From Acidobacteriota bacterium (lineage in GTDB: Bacteria > Acidobacteriota > Blastocatellia > Chloracidobacteriales > JADJPF01): 64,000 bases of DNA. The stretch lies in the NCBI GenBank assembly GCA_016213785.1, contig JACQZQ010000008.1, positions 1-64,000 on the forward strand, read 5' to 3'. The position numbers and the translations under genes are program-made. Below are positions 1 to 8,949 of the stretch, in pieces. The notes beneath the pieces are model-generated. The model ran no database searches. It saw only the letters and a list, made by a program, of their open reading frames with translations, and was not told the DNA's origin. Numbering within the stretch: position 1 is the stretch's first letter; every line of letters starts with the position of its first letter.

Positions 1-107
1 CTCTTAATGGCTTTGATGTTCACCCTAAATACTTAGCAATTATTCATAAAGCCGATGGCTATGCTTATTCTTATACTAAAGGAGACGGCGCTCCTCTCGG
101 CCATTAA
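1..107 (+). CDS. 3' end of an unidentified protein (partial)
   Basis: An open frame entering from the left edge, in phase from base 3, gives about 34 residues ending in ...GDGAPLGH before TAA at 105-107. The 5' part lies outside the window, so no family can be assigned. The stop codon falls in the centre of a 20-bp perfect palindrome at 96-115. The short tail carries no recognisable motif; that it is a real gene end rests only on the open frame and its abutment to the next gene. Confidence 0.35.
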   Translation, partial: LNGFDVHPKYLAIIHKADGYAYSYTKGDGAPLGH

Positions 108-115
108 TGGCCGAG
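96..115. repeat. 20-bp perfect palindrome at a gene junction
   Basis: Bases 96-115 read the same on both strands (core GGCCATTAATGGCC). Flanking GGCGC (87-91) and GCGCC (121-125) could extend a hairpin with a small internal bulge. The patch is clearly more GC-rich than its surroundings. It contains the stop codon of the upstream frame and an ATG at 107. It could be a terminator without a T-run, a processing hairpin or a REP-like element; no second copy was noticed in the window. Confidence 0.6.
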
Positions 116-136
116 TCCCCGCGCCTAAAAAGACGG

Positions 137-706
137 ATGGAAAAAAGAGAGATTATACCAGAAAAAATATTTACTATTTCAGATGTTTTATCAGCAGAAG
201 AATGTCAGCAATTTATTATGAAAAGCGAAGATAGGGGTTATGATGAAGCGCCTATTACAACGGCAGGTGGTTTTGTAATGAGAAAAGATGTCCGCAATAA
301 TACTAGAGCTATGTTTGATGATAATCCAGTTGTTCAAATGCTTTGGAGCAGAGTAAAAGCTTTTATTCCTGAAGTTATTGAAGGTTGGCAAGCTGTTGGG
401 CTAAATGAGCGGCTTAGGTATTATAAATATGATATAGACCAGTATTTTGCTTGGCATTATGATGGGTGTTTTTCTAGAAATGAAACTGAGCGAAGTTTTC
501 TAACTTTTATGATTTACTTAAATGATAAATTTGAAGGAGGGGAGACAAATTTTAGTCTTAAGTATCCTTATGAGCTTGTTAGTGTAGAGCCTAAGAAAGG
601 AATGGCACTAATTTTTGAGCATCGTTTGCTACACGAAGGTGCTAGTGTAACTAGAGGAAGAAAATATGTTTTGCGCTCAGATATAATGTATAAATTAAAG
701 CCCTAA
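137..706 (+). CDS. 2OG-Fe(II) oxygenase, prolyl 4-hydroxylase type
   Basis: Predicted non-haem iron dioxygenase that couples 2-oxoglutarate decarboxylation to hydroxylation of a substrate; the substrate cannot be read from sequence. The double-stranded beta-helix metal triad is visible as H107-x-D109 (in WHYDG) and H166 (in LLHEG). A basic residue that would bind 2-oxoglutarate follows at R175/K176 (GRKYVLRSD). The spacing matches the P4H alpha-subunit catalytic domain (P4Hc) family. I chose ATG 137 because it follows a purine-rich stretch; an in-frame ATG at 107 would add ten residues but lies in the middle of a palindrome with no ribosome site. Protein targets or small peptides are both possible substrates. 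Confidence 0.75.
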   Translation: MEKREIIPEKIFTISDVLSAEECQQFIMKSEDRGYDEAPITTAGGFVMRKDVRNNTRAMFDDNPVVQMLWSRVKAFIPEVIEGWQAVGLNERLRYYKYDIDQYFAWHYDGCFSRNETERSFLTFMIYLNDKFEGGETNFSLKYPYELVSVEPKKGMALIFEHRLLHEGASVTRGRKYVLRSDIMYKLKP

Positions 707-749
707 AAAAATAATAGTCTTGCTATTTATGATAGGACTATTATTTTTT
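706..749. terminator. Bidirectional hairpin terminator after the oxygenase gene
   Basis: A 14-bp perfect stem pairs 706-719 with 736-749, with A-rich and T-rich outer ends on the two sides, directly after the oxygenase stop codon. The A/T-flanked layout suits rho-independent termination in both directions between convergent genes. Confidence 0.8.
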
Positions 750-775
750 GTCTCTAATAGGGTAAAGAGTTGAGA

Positions 776-810
776 GTAGAGAGGTTAATGGTTTCTATTA
801 ACCTCTCTAC
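776..810. terminator. Hairpin between convergent genes, 3' of pgm
   Basis: A 14-bp perfect stem pairs 776-789 with 797-810 around a 7-base loop. It lies five bases beyond the stop of the leftward phosphoglucomutase gene. T-rich sequence follows on the plus side. It probably ends pgm transcription and may back up the preceding terminator. Confidence 0.65.
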
Positions 811-814
811 TTTC

Positions 815-2470
815 TTAAGTAATTACTGTAGGTTCATCAACTCCACAAAATTCTTTTAGTTTTAGAATTTCTTTTGCTGCATCAATTAAGGGTTTAAGCA
901 CTTCATTAATATCGCTTTTGCCCCCATCTTGCTTATAGCGTTCAAAATAGATTCTAAGAGTTGCTCCTTCTGTTCCTGTTCCTGAAAGGCGGAAAATAAT
1001 TCTTGAACCATCAGCAAGTAGTAATCTAAGCCCTTGTTTTGTGCTAAGACTACTGTCTACAGGGTCGGTATAGCTAAAATCATCAGCCTGGTTGATAGTA
1101 GTATCAGCTAAGGGGGTTGAGGGTAAACTTGGTAATTTTTCTCTTAAATTTGCAATCATTTTATTTGCGCCATTTGAATCAATTCCTTCAAAATCATAGC
1201 GTTGATAGTAGCTACGACCAAATTTTTGCCAATGACTTTCTACTACTTCTACTACGGATTTACCTGTATGGGCTAGTATTGAAAGCCAGCAAAGTACTGC
1301 CCATAAACCATCTTTTTCTCTTACGTGATTTGACCCAGTACCAAAACTTTCTTCTCCACAAATAGTACATTTATCTGCATCCATTAGATTACCAAAGAAT
1401 TTCCATCCAGTAGGAGTTTCATAAGAGTTAACTCCAAGAGCTTTTGCTACTCTATCGGCAGCAGTACTTGTTGGCATTGAGCGGGCAATTCCTGAAAGGC
1501 CAGCGCTATAGCCAGGGATTGCGCTTTGGGCATATTCTGCAATTATAGCTAGAGAATCTCCTGGGGTAACAAAAAAGCTCTTTCCTAAAATAAGGTTTCT
1601 ATCACCATCACCATCGCTAGCTGCACCAAAATCAGGAGCATCCTCGCTATATAGAAATTTCACTAGATCTTCTGCATAAACTAGGTTTGGATCAGGATGT
1701 CCTTGAGCAAAATCTTCTTTAGGTATTCCATTTACAACTGTTGCAGAAGGAGCGCCTAAAAGTTTTTCTAAAATATGATGTGCATAAGGGCCTGTAACTG
1801 CATGCATAGCATCAAAGCGCATCTTAAAGCCTTTGGCAAACATTGATTTTAATGCTGCAAAGTCAAAAAGCTCTTCCATTATTGCGGTATAGTCTTCTAA
1901 TGGATCAAAAATTGTCACTTGGGTATTACTGATAGTAAAACTACTTTTAGTATCAAGATCTATTTCTAGGAGGTCTGTTGTTAAATAGTTAGCAAGTTTA
2001 AGAGTATGTTGGTAAATAGCTTCTGTGATGGCTTCTGGGGCTGGGCCACCATTACGGATGTTATATTTAATACCAAAGTCAGCATCTATTCCTCCTGGGT
2101 TATGACTAGCAGAAAGCACAAGTCCGCCTAAAGCACCACGACGGCGGATTACGGCTGATGCTGCTGGGGTAGAAAGAATTCCACCTTGTCCAATCATCAC
2201 TTTACCAAAACCATTAGCTACAGCTAGACGCAAAATAATTTGTATTGCTCTACGGTTATAGTAACGACCATCGCCACCTACTACTAAAGTTTCTTGGCTA
2301 AAGTCAGCAGTAAATTTTTCCCTTACAGCATTAAAAACGGATTGAACAAAATTTTCTAAATAATGTGGTTGCATAAAAACACGGGTTTTTTTACGTAACC
2401 CTGATGTACCTGGACGCTGATCACTAAAAGGATTACTTGCAATAATTTGTAAAGTTGGTGAATCCATCAC
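815..2470 (-). CDS. pgm: Phosphoglucomutase, alpha-D-glucose-phosphate specific
   Basis: Interconverts glucose 1-phosphate and glucose 6-phosphate, linking glycolysis with glycogen and cell-wall sugar synthesis. The 551-residue length and motifs match the eukaryote-like PGM1 branch of the alpha-D-phosphohexomutase superfamily. The phosphoserine loop is SASHNPGG with catalytic Ser122. The Mg-binding loop is DGDGDRN at about 286-292, the sugar-binding loop is CGEESFG at about 371-377, and the phosphate-binding loop near the C-terminus is RLSGTGTEG. All four functional loops are intact. The gene stands alone on the minus strand with a hairpin after its stop. An upstream in-frame ATG directly before the chosen one makes the exact start uncertain by one codon. 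Confidence 0.95.
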   Translation of the reverse strand: MMDSPTLQIIASNPFSDQRPGTSGLRKKTRVFMQPHYLENFVQSVFNAVREKFTADFSQETLVVGGDGRYYNRRAIQIILRLAVANGFGKVMIGQGGILSTPAASAVIRRRGALGGLVLSASHNPGGIDADFGIKYNIRNGGPAPEAITEAIYQHTLKLANYLTTDLLEIDLDTKSSFTISNTQVTIFDPLEDYTAIMEELFDFAALKSMFAKGFKMRFDAMHAVTGPYAHHILEKLLGAPSATVVNGIPKEDFAQGHPDPNLVYAEDLVKFLYSEDAPDFGAASDGDGDRNLILGKSFFVTPGDSLAIIAEYAQSAIPGYSAGLSGIARSMPTSTAADRVAKALGVNSYETPTGWKFFGNLMDADKCTICGEESFGTGSNHVREKDGLWAVLCWLSILAHTGKSVVEVVESHWQKFGRSYYQRYDFEGIDSNGANKMIANLREKLPSLPSTPLADTTINQADDFSYTDPVDSSLSTKQGLRLLLADGSRIIFRLSGTGTEGATLRIYFERYKQDGGKSDINEVLKPLIDAAKEILKLKEFCGVDEPTVIT

Positions 2471-2664
2471 TTATCCTTTCAATAAAGTTTCAATGGTTGG
2501 TTAATAGTTAATGGTTAAGTAGATTAATTGAGTTTATAAAAATTCCCAAGATAAAACTAGATAAAAGCTTAAAGACTAGTTTTATAGCTTTTCTTAGCGG
2601 TTATTATAGTTAAATTATCTTTGTAATGTTGACAAAATTTTATTGCTCCACTAGCTTAAGTGCC

Positions 2665-3873
2665 ATGATAGAAACTCATCTACAATCAAGGGTTTATCTA
2701 GATAATAGTGCTTCAACTAAAATTGCTCCAGAGGTCTTAGAAGTAATGTTACCGTATTTTACAGAGCAATTTGGTAATGCCTCTTCTATTCATAGCTTTG
2801 GACAACAGGCTAAAGGTGCTGTTGATGAAGCACGCCGTCAAGTTGCTTCTCTAATTGGTGCTGATTTTAATGAAATTATATTTCTTAGCGGCGGAACTGA
2901 GGCTGATAATCTAGCTATTCGAGGTATTGCTGAAAGCTATCGTAGTAAAGGCAATCATATTATTACATCAGAATTTGAACATCCTGCGGTTCGTAATACT
3001 TGTTTAGCTTTTGAAAAACAAGGCTTTAGAGTTACTTACTTACCAATTTATGAAAATGGTTTGGTTAGAATAGAAGATATAAAATCGGTAATTACTAATG
3101 ACACAATACTAATTTCTATAATGCATGCTAATAATGAAGTAGGGACAATTCAGCCTATTGAAGAAATAGGAGCATTAGTTAAGGAAATTCGTCTTGAGCG
3201 TAAAAATTTATTTTTTCACACAGATGCAGTACAAAGTGTTGGTAAAATTCCTATAGATGTAAAATCTTTAGGGGTTGATCTGCTTTCTTTATCAAGCCAT
3301 AAAATCCATGGGCCAAAAGGTATTGGAGCGCTTTACCTTCGTAAAGGAATACGTATTACTTCTCAACTTACAGGAGGTAGACATGAGAGAGAGCGTCGTG
3401 CAGGAACAGAAAATGTGCCTGCAATAGTTGGACTTGGACAATCAGCAGAGCTTGCTAAGGAGAATTTAGAAAAATTTCAAGAAATTAAAAGCTTAAGAGA
3501 TTATTTTGAAGCTGGGGTAGCTAAATTAATACCAGAAATTAAATTTAATGGTGATAAGGAGCATAGGCTTGCAAATATTTCTAATATAAGTTTTAGCTAT
3601 ATTGAGGGTGAAGCACTACTTATAGCACTTGACCTAAAAGGGATAGCCGTATCAACCGGATCAGCCTGTTCTTCAGGTTCAACTCAACCAAGCCCAGTGC
3701 TTGTTGCTATGGGTTTAAGTAAAGAAATGGTAAGGGGAAGTATTCGTTTTTCTTTTTCTCGCTATACTACAAAACAGGAAATAGATTATGTTTTAAGCGT
3801 TTTGCCAGAAGTTGTTGCTAGACTAAGAAATGTTTCTCCACTTTATAAACAAGCAATGGCAAAGGAAAAGTAG
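2665..3873 (+). CDS. Cysteine desulfurase, NifS/IscS family
   Basis: PLP-dependent class V aminotransferase-fold enzyme that takes sulfur from cysteine for Fe-S cluster and other thio-cofactor assembly. From the ATG at 2665 (402 residues) the protein begins close to the family's usual VYLDNSAS start. The PLP lysine is K213 in SSHKIHGPKG. The persulfide cysteine is C335 in STGSACSSGS, in the group I style loop. The frame is open to an ATG at 2626, but the extra 13 residues do not look conserved and no ribosome site precedes either start clearly. It is followed after 12 bases by an IscU/NifU-like scaffold gene, so the two form a sulfur-mobilisation pair. I cannot choose between the names nifS and iscS. 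Confidence 0.92.
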   Translation: MIETHLQSRVYLDNSASTKIAPEVLEVMLPYFTEQFGNASSIHSFGQQAKGAVDEARRQVASLIGADFNEIIFLSGGTEADNLAIRGIAESYRSKGNHIITSEFEHPAVRNTCLAFEKQGFRVTYLPIYENGLVRIEDIKSVITNDTILISIMHANNEVGTIQPIEEIGALVKEIRLERKNLFFHTDAVQSVGKIPIDVKSLGVDLLSLSSHKIHGPKGIGALYLRKGIRITSQLTGGRHERERRAGTENVPAIVGLGQSAELAKENLEKFQEIKSLRDYFEAGVAKLIPEIKFNGDKEHRLANISNISFSYIEGEALLIALDLKGIAVSTGSACSSGSTQPSPVLVAMGLSKEMVRGSIRFSFSRYTTKQEIDYVLSVLPEVVARLRNVSPLYKQAMAKEK

Positions 3874-3885
3874 CAAAAATCATCG

Positions 3886-4266
3886 ATGCAATATTCTAAA
3901 GCTATTTTAGACCATTTAGAAAACCCTCGTAATGTAGGAGAAATGATAGATGCTAATGCTATTGCAGAAGTGGTTAATAGCGCTTGTGGAGATAAAATAA
4001 AACTATTTATTAAGTTTAGAGATAAAAAAATTATTTCTGCAACAATGAAAGCTTATGGATGTGTTCCAACTCTCTCATCGGTGTCATTTTTAACAGAATG
4101 GTTAATGGGTAAAAGCTTTGAAGAGGCCTCTAATTTAGAGGTAGATGAACTGATAAACTTATTGGGAGGCTTGCCTCGTGGTAAAAAACATGCTGCTGAT
4201 TTGGCTATAGAGGCTTTACAAATAGCGTTATTAAGTTATAAACCAGATACTCAAAATAATAGTTAA
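3886..4266 (+). CDS. IscU/NifU N-terminal-like Fe-S scaffold lacking the third cysteine
   Basis: Short (126 residues) member of the NifU N-terminal/IscU family, which builds Fe-S clusters using sulfur from the desulfurase encoded just upstream. Two of the three canonical ligand cysteines are visible: C34 in SACGD, with the neighbouring Asp36, and C59 in YGCVP. The third motif, normally His-Cys, reads KKHAAD, so the cysteine is replaced by Ala103 while His102 is kept. IscU from model bacteria uses all three cysteines, so this protein may bind clusters differently, act as a carrier, or be part of a divergent clade. It sits 12 bases after the desulfurase and 22 bases before the next gene, probably in one operon. 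Confidence 0.8.
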   Translation: MQYSKAILDHLENPRNVGEMIDANAIAEVVNSACGDKIKLFIKFRDKKIISATMKAYGCVPTLSSVSFLTEWLMGKSFEEASNLEVDELINLLGGLPRGKKHAADLAIEALQIALLSYKPDTQNNS

Positions 4267-4288
4267 TATGTGTAGGAATTAAAGATAT

Positions 4289-4681
4289 ATGGAAGAAGAA
4301 CTTTTTACAAAAAAGCTATTTAGTCTTGAAGAGGCTAATGGTTTAATTCCCAAATTACGGCCTTTAATTAAAAAAGTAACTATTGAAAGCAAGGCTTTAT
4401 TTGGTTTACAAGATGAGATAAAAAAAGCTAGAGCTAAAGCTAGTCTAGGAAGTGGTTCTTATCAAGGGGTTGCTTACCTAAATCATTTAGTCTCTTTAAC
4501 TACAGCTATTAATGCGGTTGAAAAAACAGGGGTATTAGTTAAAGACTATAATACAGGCTTATGTGATTTTCCTCACTTAAAAGATGGTAGGATAATATAT
4601 TTATGTTGGAAAATGGATGAAAAAGAGATTAGGTATTGGCATGAAGTGGATGCTGGATTTGCTGGTCGCCAGCTTATTTAA
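4289..4681 (+). CDS. DUF2203 family protein
   Basis: A 130-residue soluble protein matching DUF2203. The N-terminal helical part starts [16 protein letters not shown], and the conserved C-terminal signature GLCDFPHLKDG...YLCWKMDE...YWHEVDAGFAGR is complete. The family's biochemical function is unknown. Position behind a cysteine desulfurase and a scaffold gene (22-base gap) suggests co-transcription, but a role in Fe-S assembly would be guesswork. Length and motifs look normal for the family. Confidence 0.85.
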   Translation: MEEELFTKKLFSLEEANGLIPKLRPLIKKVTIESKALFGLQDEIKKARAKASLGSGSYQGVAYLNHLVSLTTAINAVEKTGVLVKDYNTGLCDFPHLKDGRIIYLCWKMDEKEIRYWHEVDAGFAGRQLI

Positions 4682-4740
4682 GGAAAATCAACAGAGCTTA
4701 GATAATTATCTAAACTCTGCTAATTTAAGGTCTTTATTAA

Positions 4741-4768
4741 AAAGAAATAATTAGTTAATTATTTCTTT
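4741..4768. terminator. AT-rich hairpin between convergent genes
   Basis: A 12-bp perfect stem (4741-4752 with 4757-4768) around a 4-base loop sits between the DUF2203 gene and the leftward pilin gene. It is AT-rich and has only a weak T-run, so terminator activity is likely but not certain. Confidence 0.5.
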
Positions 4769-4804
4769 ATCAATATTTTTATTAAATATTTTTAATTTAT
4801 AACT

Positions 4805-5350
4805 TTAATTTAAAGGTGCGCTGTTAGCATCAGCATCATCATCAGCCATTGATGATGCTCGTAGAACACCTGTTTGGTCAATAAAGAAAGTTTTATCTCC
4901 TGATTTGGCTGTTCCAGAAGTTATTAATGGTTTTCCTGTAGCAGTATAAGTTTTTTGATCAGGTTGGTTATCTGGAACAATGGTAAATACAAAGCCGCTC
5001 TTAGGTCTTGGTTGTGGTGGGGCTAATCCTCCTTTTGATGTTGAAGTAGGAGTAGGATTGCACGCTGCTGCAACAGCAGAATCCATATATTCTTCAACAA
5101 AAAGTTCATCTTCACTACCAAAAGCACCATTTCCTACACCTGCTGAATAGCTAGCTTGGCATTGGTGAATAGTTCTTAATGCTGATAAGGCTGAAGTATT
5201 ATTAGCATTACGACGTGCACTAAATATATATAAGACAGCAAGAGAAGCCAAAATGCCTATTATTACAATTACAATTAGTAATTCAACGAGGCTAAACCCT
5301 TTATTAGCAGAATATAATTTTTTGCCAAGTAAATTTTTAGTTTTATTCAT
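4805..5350 (-). CDS. Type IV pilin-like protein with class III signal
   Basis: Exported filament subunit, either a major or minor type IV pilin or a type II secretion pseudopilin. From ATG 5350 there is an 18-residue basic leader ending in Gly, then the prepilin peptidase site G|FSLVELLIVIVIIGIL with Phe+1 and the invariant Glu+5, and a hydrophobic helix that packs in the filament core. The rest is a globular domain rich in Ser, Ala and Asn with two or three cysteines. I chose 5350 over the longer start at 5383 because GGGAG lies just before it and the leader length is normal. No other pilus genes are nearby. Confidence 0.85.
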   Translation of the reverse strand: MNKTKNLLGKKLYSANKGFSLVELLIVIVIIGILASLAVLYIFSARRNANNTSALSALRTIHQCQASYSAGVGNGAFGSEDELFVEEYMDSAVAAACNPTPTSTSKGGLAPPQPRPKSGFVFTIVPDNQPDQKTYTATGKPLITSGTAKSGDKTFFIDQTGVLRASSMADDDADANSAPLN

Positions 5351-5643
5351 AACTCCCATCCTGAATACTAGTTTACTAGTCAAAGTGTTAGATTTTTAAA
5401 CAAACTGGTTAAATTATCTTTTAATTTGTTGATAAATAAAGCTACTATTTGGTTAATAAAAAATAGCTTGTTAACTCTTTGAGCAAACTATATACCAAAA
5501 CGTGTAATTTTTATCCAAGAGAAAAACTGTTAATAAAACCTTAATGATTTCTTAACTTAATGTTAATGAAAAAAAACGCTTAAGCTAAAATCTTAAAATT
5601 TTTCCATTTTTTGTCATTTATTTATTTTTCTTAGTAACAAAAT

Positions 5644-7659
5644 ATGTCATTTATCCCTATTATTAAAAAACTTCAAAAAAACTTACTCAACAAAAAAATA
5701 ATTTTATTAGGTATCAGCTTAGTAGCTTTATTTTTCATTGGTTTAGCTTATTTATATATAGAAAAAATAAATTTAACTATATCCAATCAAGCTGCAAAAG
5801 AAGTTACTGCTACTAGGATAGAGTCTAGCGTAAAAGTATTAGCTCCAATAACATCAGGAGGAATAAGGTTATCAGTAGATTCTTTAGAGTCTCGTGCTAT
5901 CTGTGAATATAATGATAATTACTATGTTGCTACAGCAGGTGGGCTTTTAGAATTAGATAAAGAAGGCAAACTACTTAATCATTACACAATTTTAGATGGG
6001 CTTCCTAGCATAAATATACTTTGCTTAAGTGTTTTTCGTTCGCAACTCTATATTGGAACTGCTGATAATGGCTTAGTGGCTTTTAATGGTAAAGATTTTA
6101 CTCATTATAAAATAGAAAAGCCTAGTATTAAACAAATCAATACTTTGCTAGCAACAAATGAAAATTTACTTGTAGGAAGTTTTGATGGGGGGCTATTAAG
6201 TTTTGATGGGACAAAATTTACCCGTCGCGATCAAGCTATAAAAGCTATTTCGCAAATTACTGCGCTACTAGAACATGAAAATAGGCTTTATGTAGGGACT
6301 TATTCATCAGGTTTATATGTTTGGCAGGAAAGTCAATGGTTAGAGATAAGAAAAGAACAAGGACTTCCTTCTAATCGAGTAACTGCTTTAATTGCCGATA
6401 GCCGAGGGACAATTATTTCTACTGATTTTGGAGTTGTTCTACGCGCTACAAATGGAGAGTTAGAACAAGTTTCTACTAAAGCTAATATAAGTTCTTTAGT
6501 CTATTTTAAGGAAAATCTTTTTGGGGGGCTTCTTACAGGAGGTTTAGTAGGGCTTTTAAGTAAAACTGCTAGTACAAATAATATTTCTATTAAAGAAATA
6601 GGTGAAAGTAAATTAAGTAAATTAAGCAGCTTATCTAGTAATTCAGAAGGGTTGTGGAAAAAAAATACAATCCTTTGGGTAAGTAAAGATAACGTAATGT
6701 TTGCACTTACACGTCAAGGGATTTTCCGTGAGCAAAATAGTCAAACAGGTTTGGAGTTTGAGCCTTTTGGAGCTAGTTCTTCTTTGTCGCCTTTAAGGGC
6801 TTCTCATATTAGTTCTATGGCTTTTGATGAGCGTGGTCGCTTATGGATAGGCTATTTTGATCAAGGTATTGATATTTTTGATACCATTAATATGCAATTA
6901 ATTACTCATCTAGAGGATCAAATTATAAGGGAGATTAATTTTATTTCCTTAGATAAAAGTTCTTCTAGAATATTAGTGGCAACCTCATCAGGGCTAGCTA
7001 TTTTTGATAATCAGCTACAATATAGAGTTTTAAGTGAACAGGATGGGCTTAATTCTAACTTAGTTGCTCATGTGTCGATTTTAACTAACCCATCTACAAA
7101 TGACTTAGAGCTAGCAATTGCCACGGGACGAGGCTTAACTTTTGTAAAAGGTAATAGCTTTCGTAGCCCTATATCTTTACCTAATAATTATCTTTACAGC
7201 ACTGCAATAAATAATGATCAGTTATATGTTGGTAGTTTAGGAGGGCTTATAGAAATGGATGGATTAAGGGTAAAACGTAGTTTTACTATTTCTAATTCTA
7301 AGCTTTCTCATAATTGGATAAATGCTTTACTTACAATAAATGGAACTCTTTATATAGGAACAAACGGTGGCGGAGTGGATGCATTGACCCCTACAGGAGA
7401 GTTAATAAACTTTTCCCCTCAAATAGGTAAATTTGATGTTAATCCAAATGCGATGTATTCAGATGATGATTATTTATACGTAGGCAGTTTAGATCAAGGT
7501 GTTTTTTTGCTTGATTTAAAAAGTAAAATTTGGCGAAAGTACGCTCAAATATTGCCATCAACAAATGTAACAGCAATTCTTAGTAATAAAGAATATGTTT
7601 ATTTTGCGACTACAAATGGGCTTATAAGGATTGATCGGAAAATAGTTTTAGGTAATTAG
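5644..7659 (+). CDS. Membrane-anchored beta-propeller protein (two-component propeller repeats)
   Basis: A 671-residue protein with one transmembrane helix at about residues 18-38 followed by a long periplasmic region built of repeated blades. Each blade contains the Reg_prop pattern of the kind LYIGTADNGLVAFNG, seen at least eight times. Such repeats form the sensory propellers of hybrid two-component systems. Here, however, no kinase, GGDEF or HTH domain follows, and the frame ends within the propeller. It could bind a polymer or act as a partner of a separate signalling protein. It is preceded by an AT-rich spacer of nearly 300 bases and meets a convergent gene six bases after its stop. 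Confidence 0.7.
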   Translation: MSFIPIIKKLQKNLLNKKIILLGISLVALFFIGLAYLYIEKINLTISNQAAKEVTATRIESSVKVLAPITSGGIRLSVDSLESRAICEYNDNYYVATAGGLLELDKEGKLLNHYTILDGLPSINILCLSVFRSQLYIGTADNGLVAFNGKDFTHYKIEKPSIKQINTLLATNENLLVGSFDGGLLSFDGTKFTRRDQAIKAISQITALLEHENRLYVGTYSSGLYVWQESQWLEIRKEQGLPSNRVTALIADSRGTIISTDFGVVLRATNGELEQVSTKANISSLVYFKENLFGGLLTGGLVGLLSKTASTNNISIKEIGESKLSKLSSLSSNSEGLWKKNTILWVSKDNVMFALTRQGIFREQNSQTGLEFEPFGASSSLSPLRASHISSMAFDERGRLWIGYFDQGIDIFDTINMQLITHLEDQIIREINFISLDKSSSRILVATSSGLAIFDNQLQYRVLSEQDGLNSNLVAHVSILTNPSTNDLELAIATGRGLTFVKGNSFRSPISLPNNYLYSTAINNDQLYVGSLGGLIEMDGLRVKRSFTISNSKLSHNWINALLTINGTLYIGTNGGGVDALTPTGELINFSPQIGKFDVNPNAMYSDDDYLYVGSLDQGVFLLDLKSKIWRKYAQILPSTNVTAILSNKEYVYFATTNGLIRIDRKIVLGN

Positions 7660-7665
7660 AAAAAA

Positions 7666-8340
7666 CTATAAAAGAAAATTTGGGTCATCTTCATAAGCTG
7701 AGCCTATATGACATAAATGGTTAAGAGTTTCTGCAAATAAATGATAAATAGATTTAAGCTGTTCTAAATCTTTAATTTCGCCTAAGACTTGAAATTTAAG
7801 TTGATCAACTCCTTCAGGGAAAGCTGAAGAGAAAAAACCTCCATCATCTAAAACTTCAAAATGTATATTAGGGATTTCTTTAATTAGTTGACGGACTCGT
7901 AAGTTTCTAAATAATGACTTAACTTTTTCTTCATAGTTGCCTTGAATTATATAATTTTCATCAAACTTAGGATCCATAACTACATCTTTACCACTTAAGT
8001 AACTTTGTGTGCCGAACATAGGTTTAAGGTCTTCTAGATCAGGGCTTCCTACTTCTATATCTTGTGCGCCAAATAGTTTTCCTACTTTCTTAAAAAAATC
8101 AACTTCATAGATTGCAAACCTAAAACCGTCTTTATTTATATAAGGTGCTCTCATTCTGGTAAACCAGATTTTTGCATCTGGGCTGTAGAGATCTAAAACA
8201 ATTGTCCAGTTATTTACTTTTGCCTCAACTCTGCTACGCTTAAAAATTCCACCTTCAACAAATTTAGCTCCGATTTCTTCGCTAAATTGTTGCCAAATCT
8301 CGTCTCTACTTGGCCCAAATATATTTTTTAAGACTCCCAT
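7666..8340 (-). CDS. Hypothetical protein, possibly DUF3137-like
   Basis: A 224-residue soluble protein with no signal peptide or membrane segment. It starts MGVLKNIFGPSRDEIW and contains a stretch near residues 125-150 (MDPKFDENYIIQ...VKSLFRN) that faintly recalls DUF3137 proteins. I do not recognise the family with confidence. The start is supported by an A/G-rich stretch upstream (AGGAGGC before the ATG on the minus strand). It converges on the propeller gene with a 6-base gap. No function is proposed. Confidence 0.55.
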   Translation of the reverse strand: MGVLKNIFGPSRDEIWQQFSEEIGAKFVEGGIFKRSRVEAKVNNWTIVLDLYSPDAKIWFTRMRAPYINKDGFRFAIYEVDFFKKVGKLFGAQDIEVGSPDLEDLKPMFGTQSYLSGKDVVMDPKFDENYIIQGNYEEKVKSLFRNLRVRQLIKEIPNIHFEVLDDGGFFSSAFPEGVDQLKFQVLGEIKDLEQLKSIYHLFAETLNHLCHIGSAYEDDPNFLL

Positions 8341-8575
8341 TATGCCTCCTATATTAAATATTAACTAATACTTAATTAAATATTAATTAATACCTATATA
8401 GTTCTTTTTACTTTTGCGATTAAGTGCTATTATTGATACGTTTTTATAAAAATCCAAGACTTTGTTCTTGCACCTAAAACTATAGCTATATTATTTTAAT
8501 TGTGCAAAAGCAAATCTTGTCAAATAAACTAACCAATACATAATTTATTGCAAGGTTGAGAGTTTGGAGGTCTTT

Positions 8576-8872
8576 ATGGCACTTAAAGGACAACTACCTG
8601 ATCTATCTGTTTCAGACCTTATTATGATTCACTGTTTTGGACGCGCCCGTGCTTGTGTCAAATTAACTAATAGTAATACTAATGCAGAAATATATTTTGA
8701 TAATGGAAACATTATAGATGCCCGTTTTGAAACTACTAGCGGGTTAGATGCTCTCTATAAAGCCCTTTCACTAACAGAAGGCAGATATCAAGTAGAGCTT
8801 AATGTTACTTCTCCACAACACACCATACAAAGAACCTGGAAAGAAATTCTTAAGGAATGGAGTCCTTGCTAA
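8576..8872 (+). CDS. DUF4388 (PATAN) domain protein
   Basis: A 98-residue single-domain protein. GxL...SVSDLI near the start and the signature EIYFDNGNIIDARFETTSGLDALYKAL are typical of DUF4388/PATAN, found in gliding and pilus-regulating response regulators such as the cyanobacterial PatA group. It probably mediates protein-protein contacts in signalling. The start at 8576 is chosen because GGAGG lies at 8566-8570 with a five-base spacer; a TTG twelve bases upstream is in frame but overlaps the Shine-Dalgarno sequence. A related domain is fused to a receiver domain in the gene at 33443. Confidence 0.8.
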   Translation: MALKGQLPDLSVSDLIMIHCFGRARACVKLTNSNTNAEIYFDNGNIIDARFETTSGLDALYKALSLTEGRYQVELNVTSPQHTIQRTWKEILKEWSPC

Positions 8873-8949
8873 TTACAGTTGAGCTATTTAGAATCAAAAT
8901 AAAATCAAAAATTACTAAAAATAATTCCTCACCAAATACTAAATATTAG

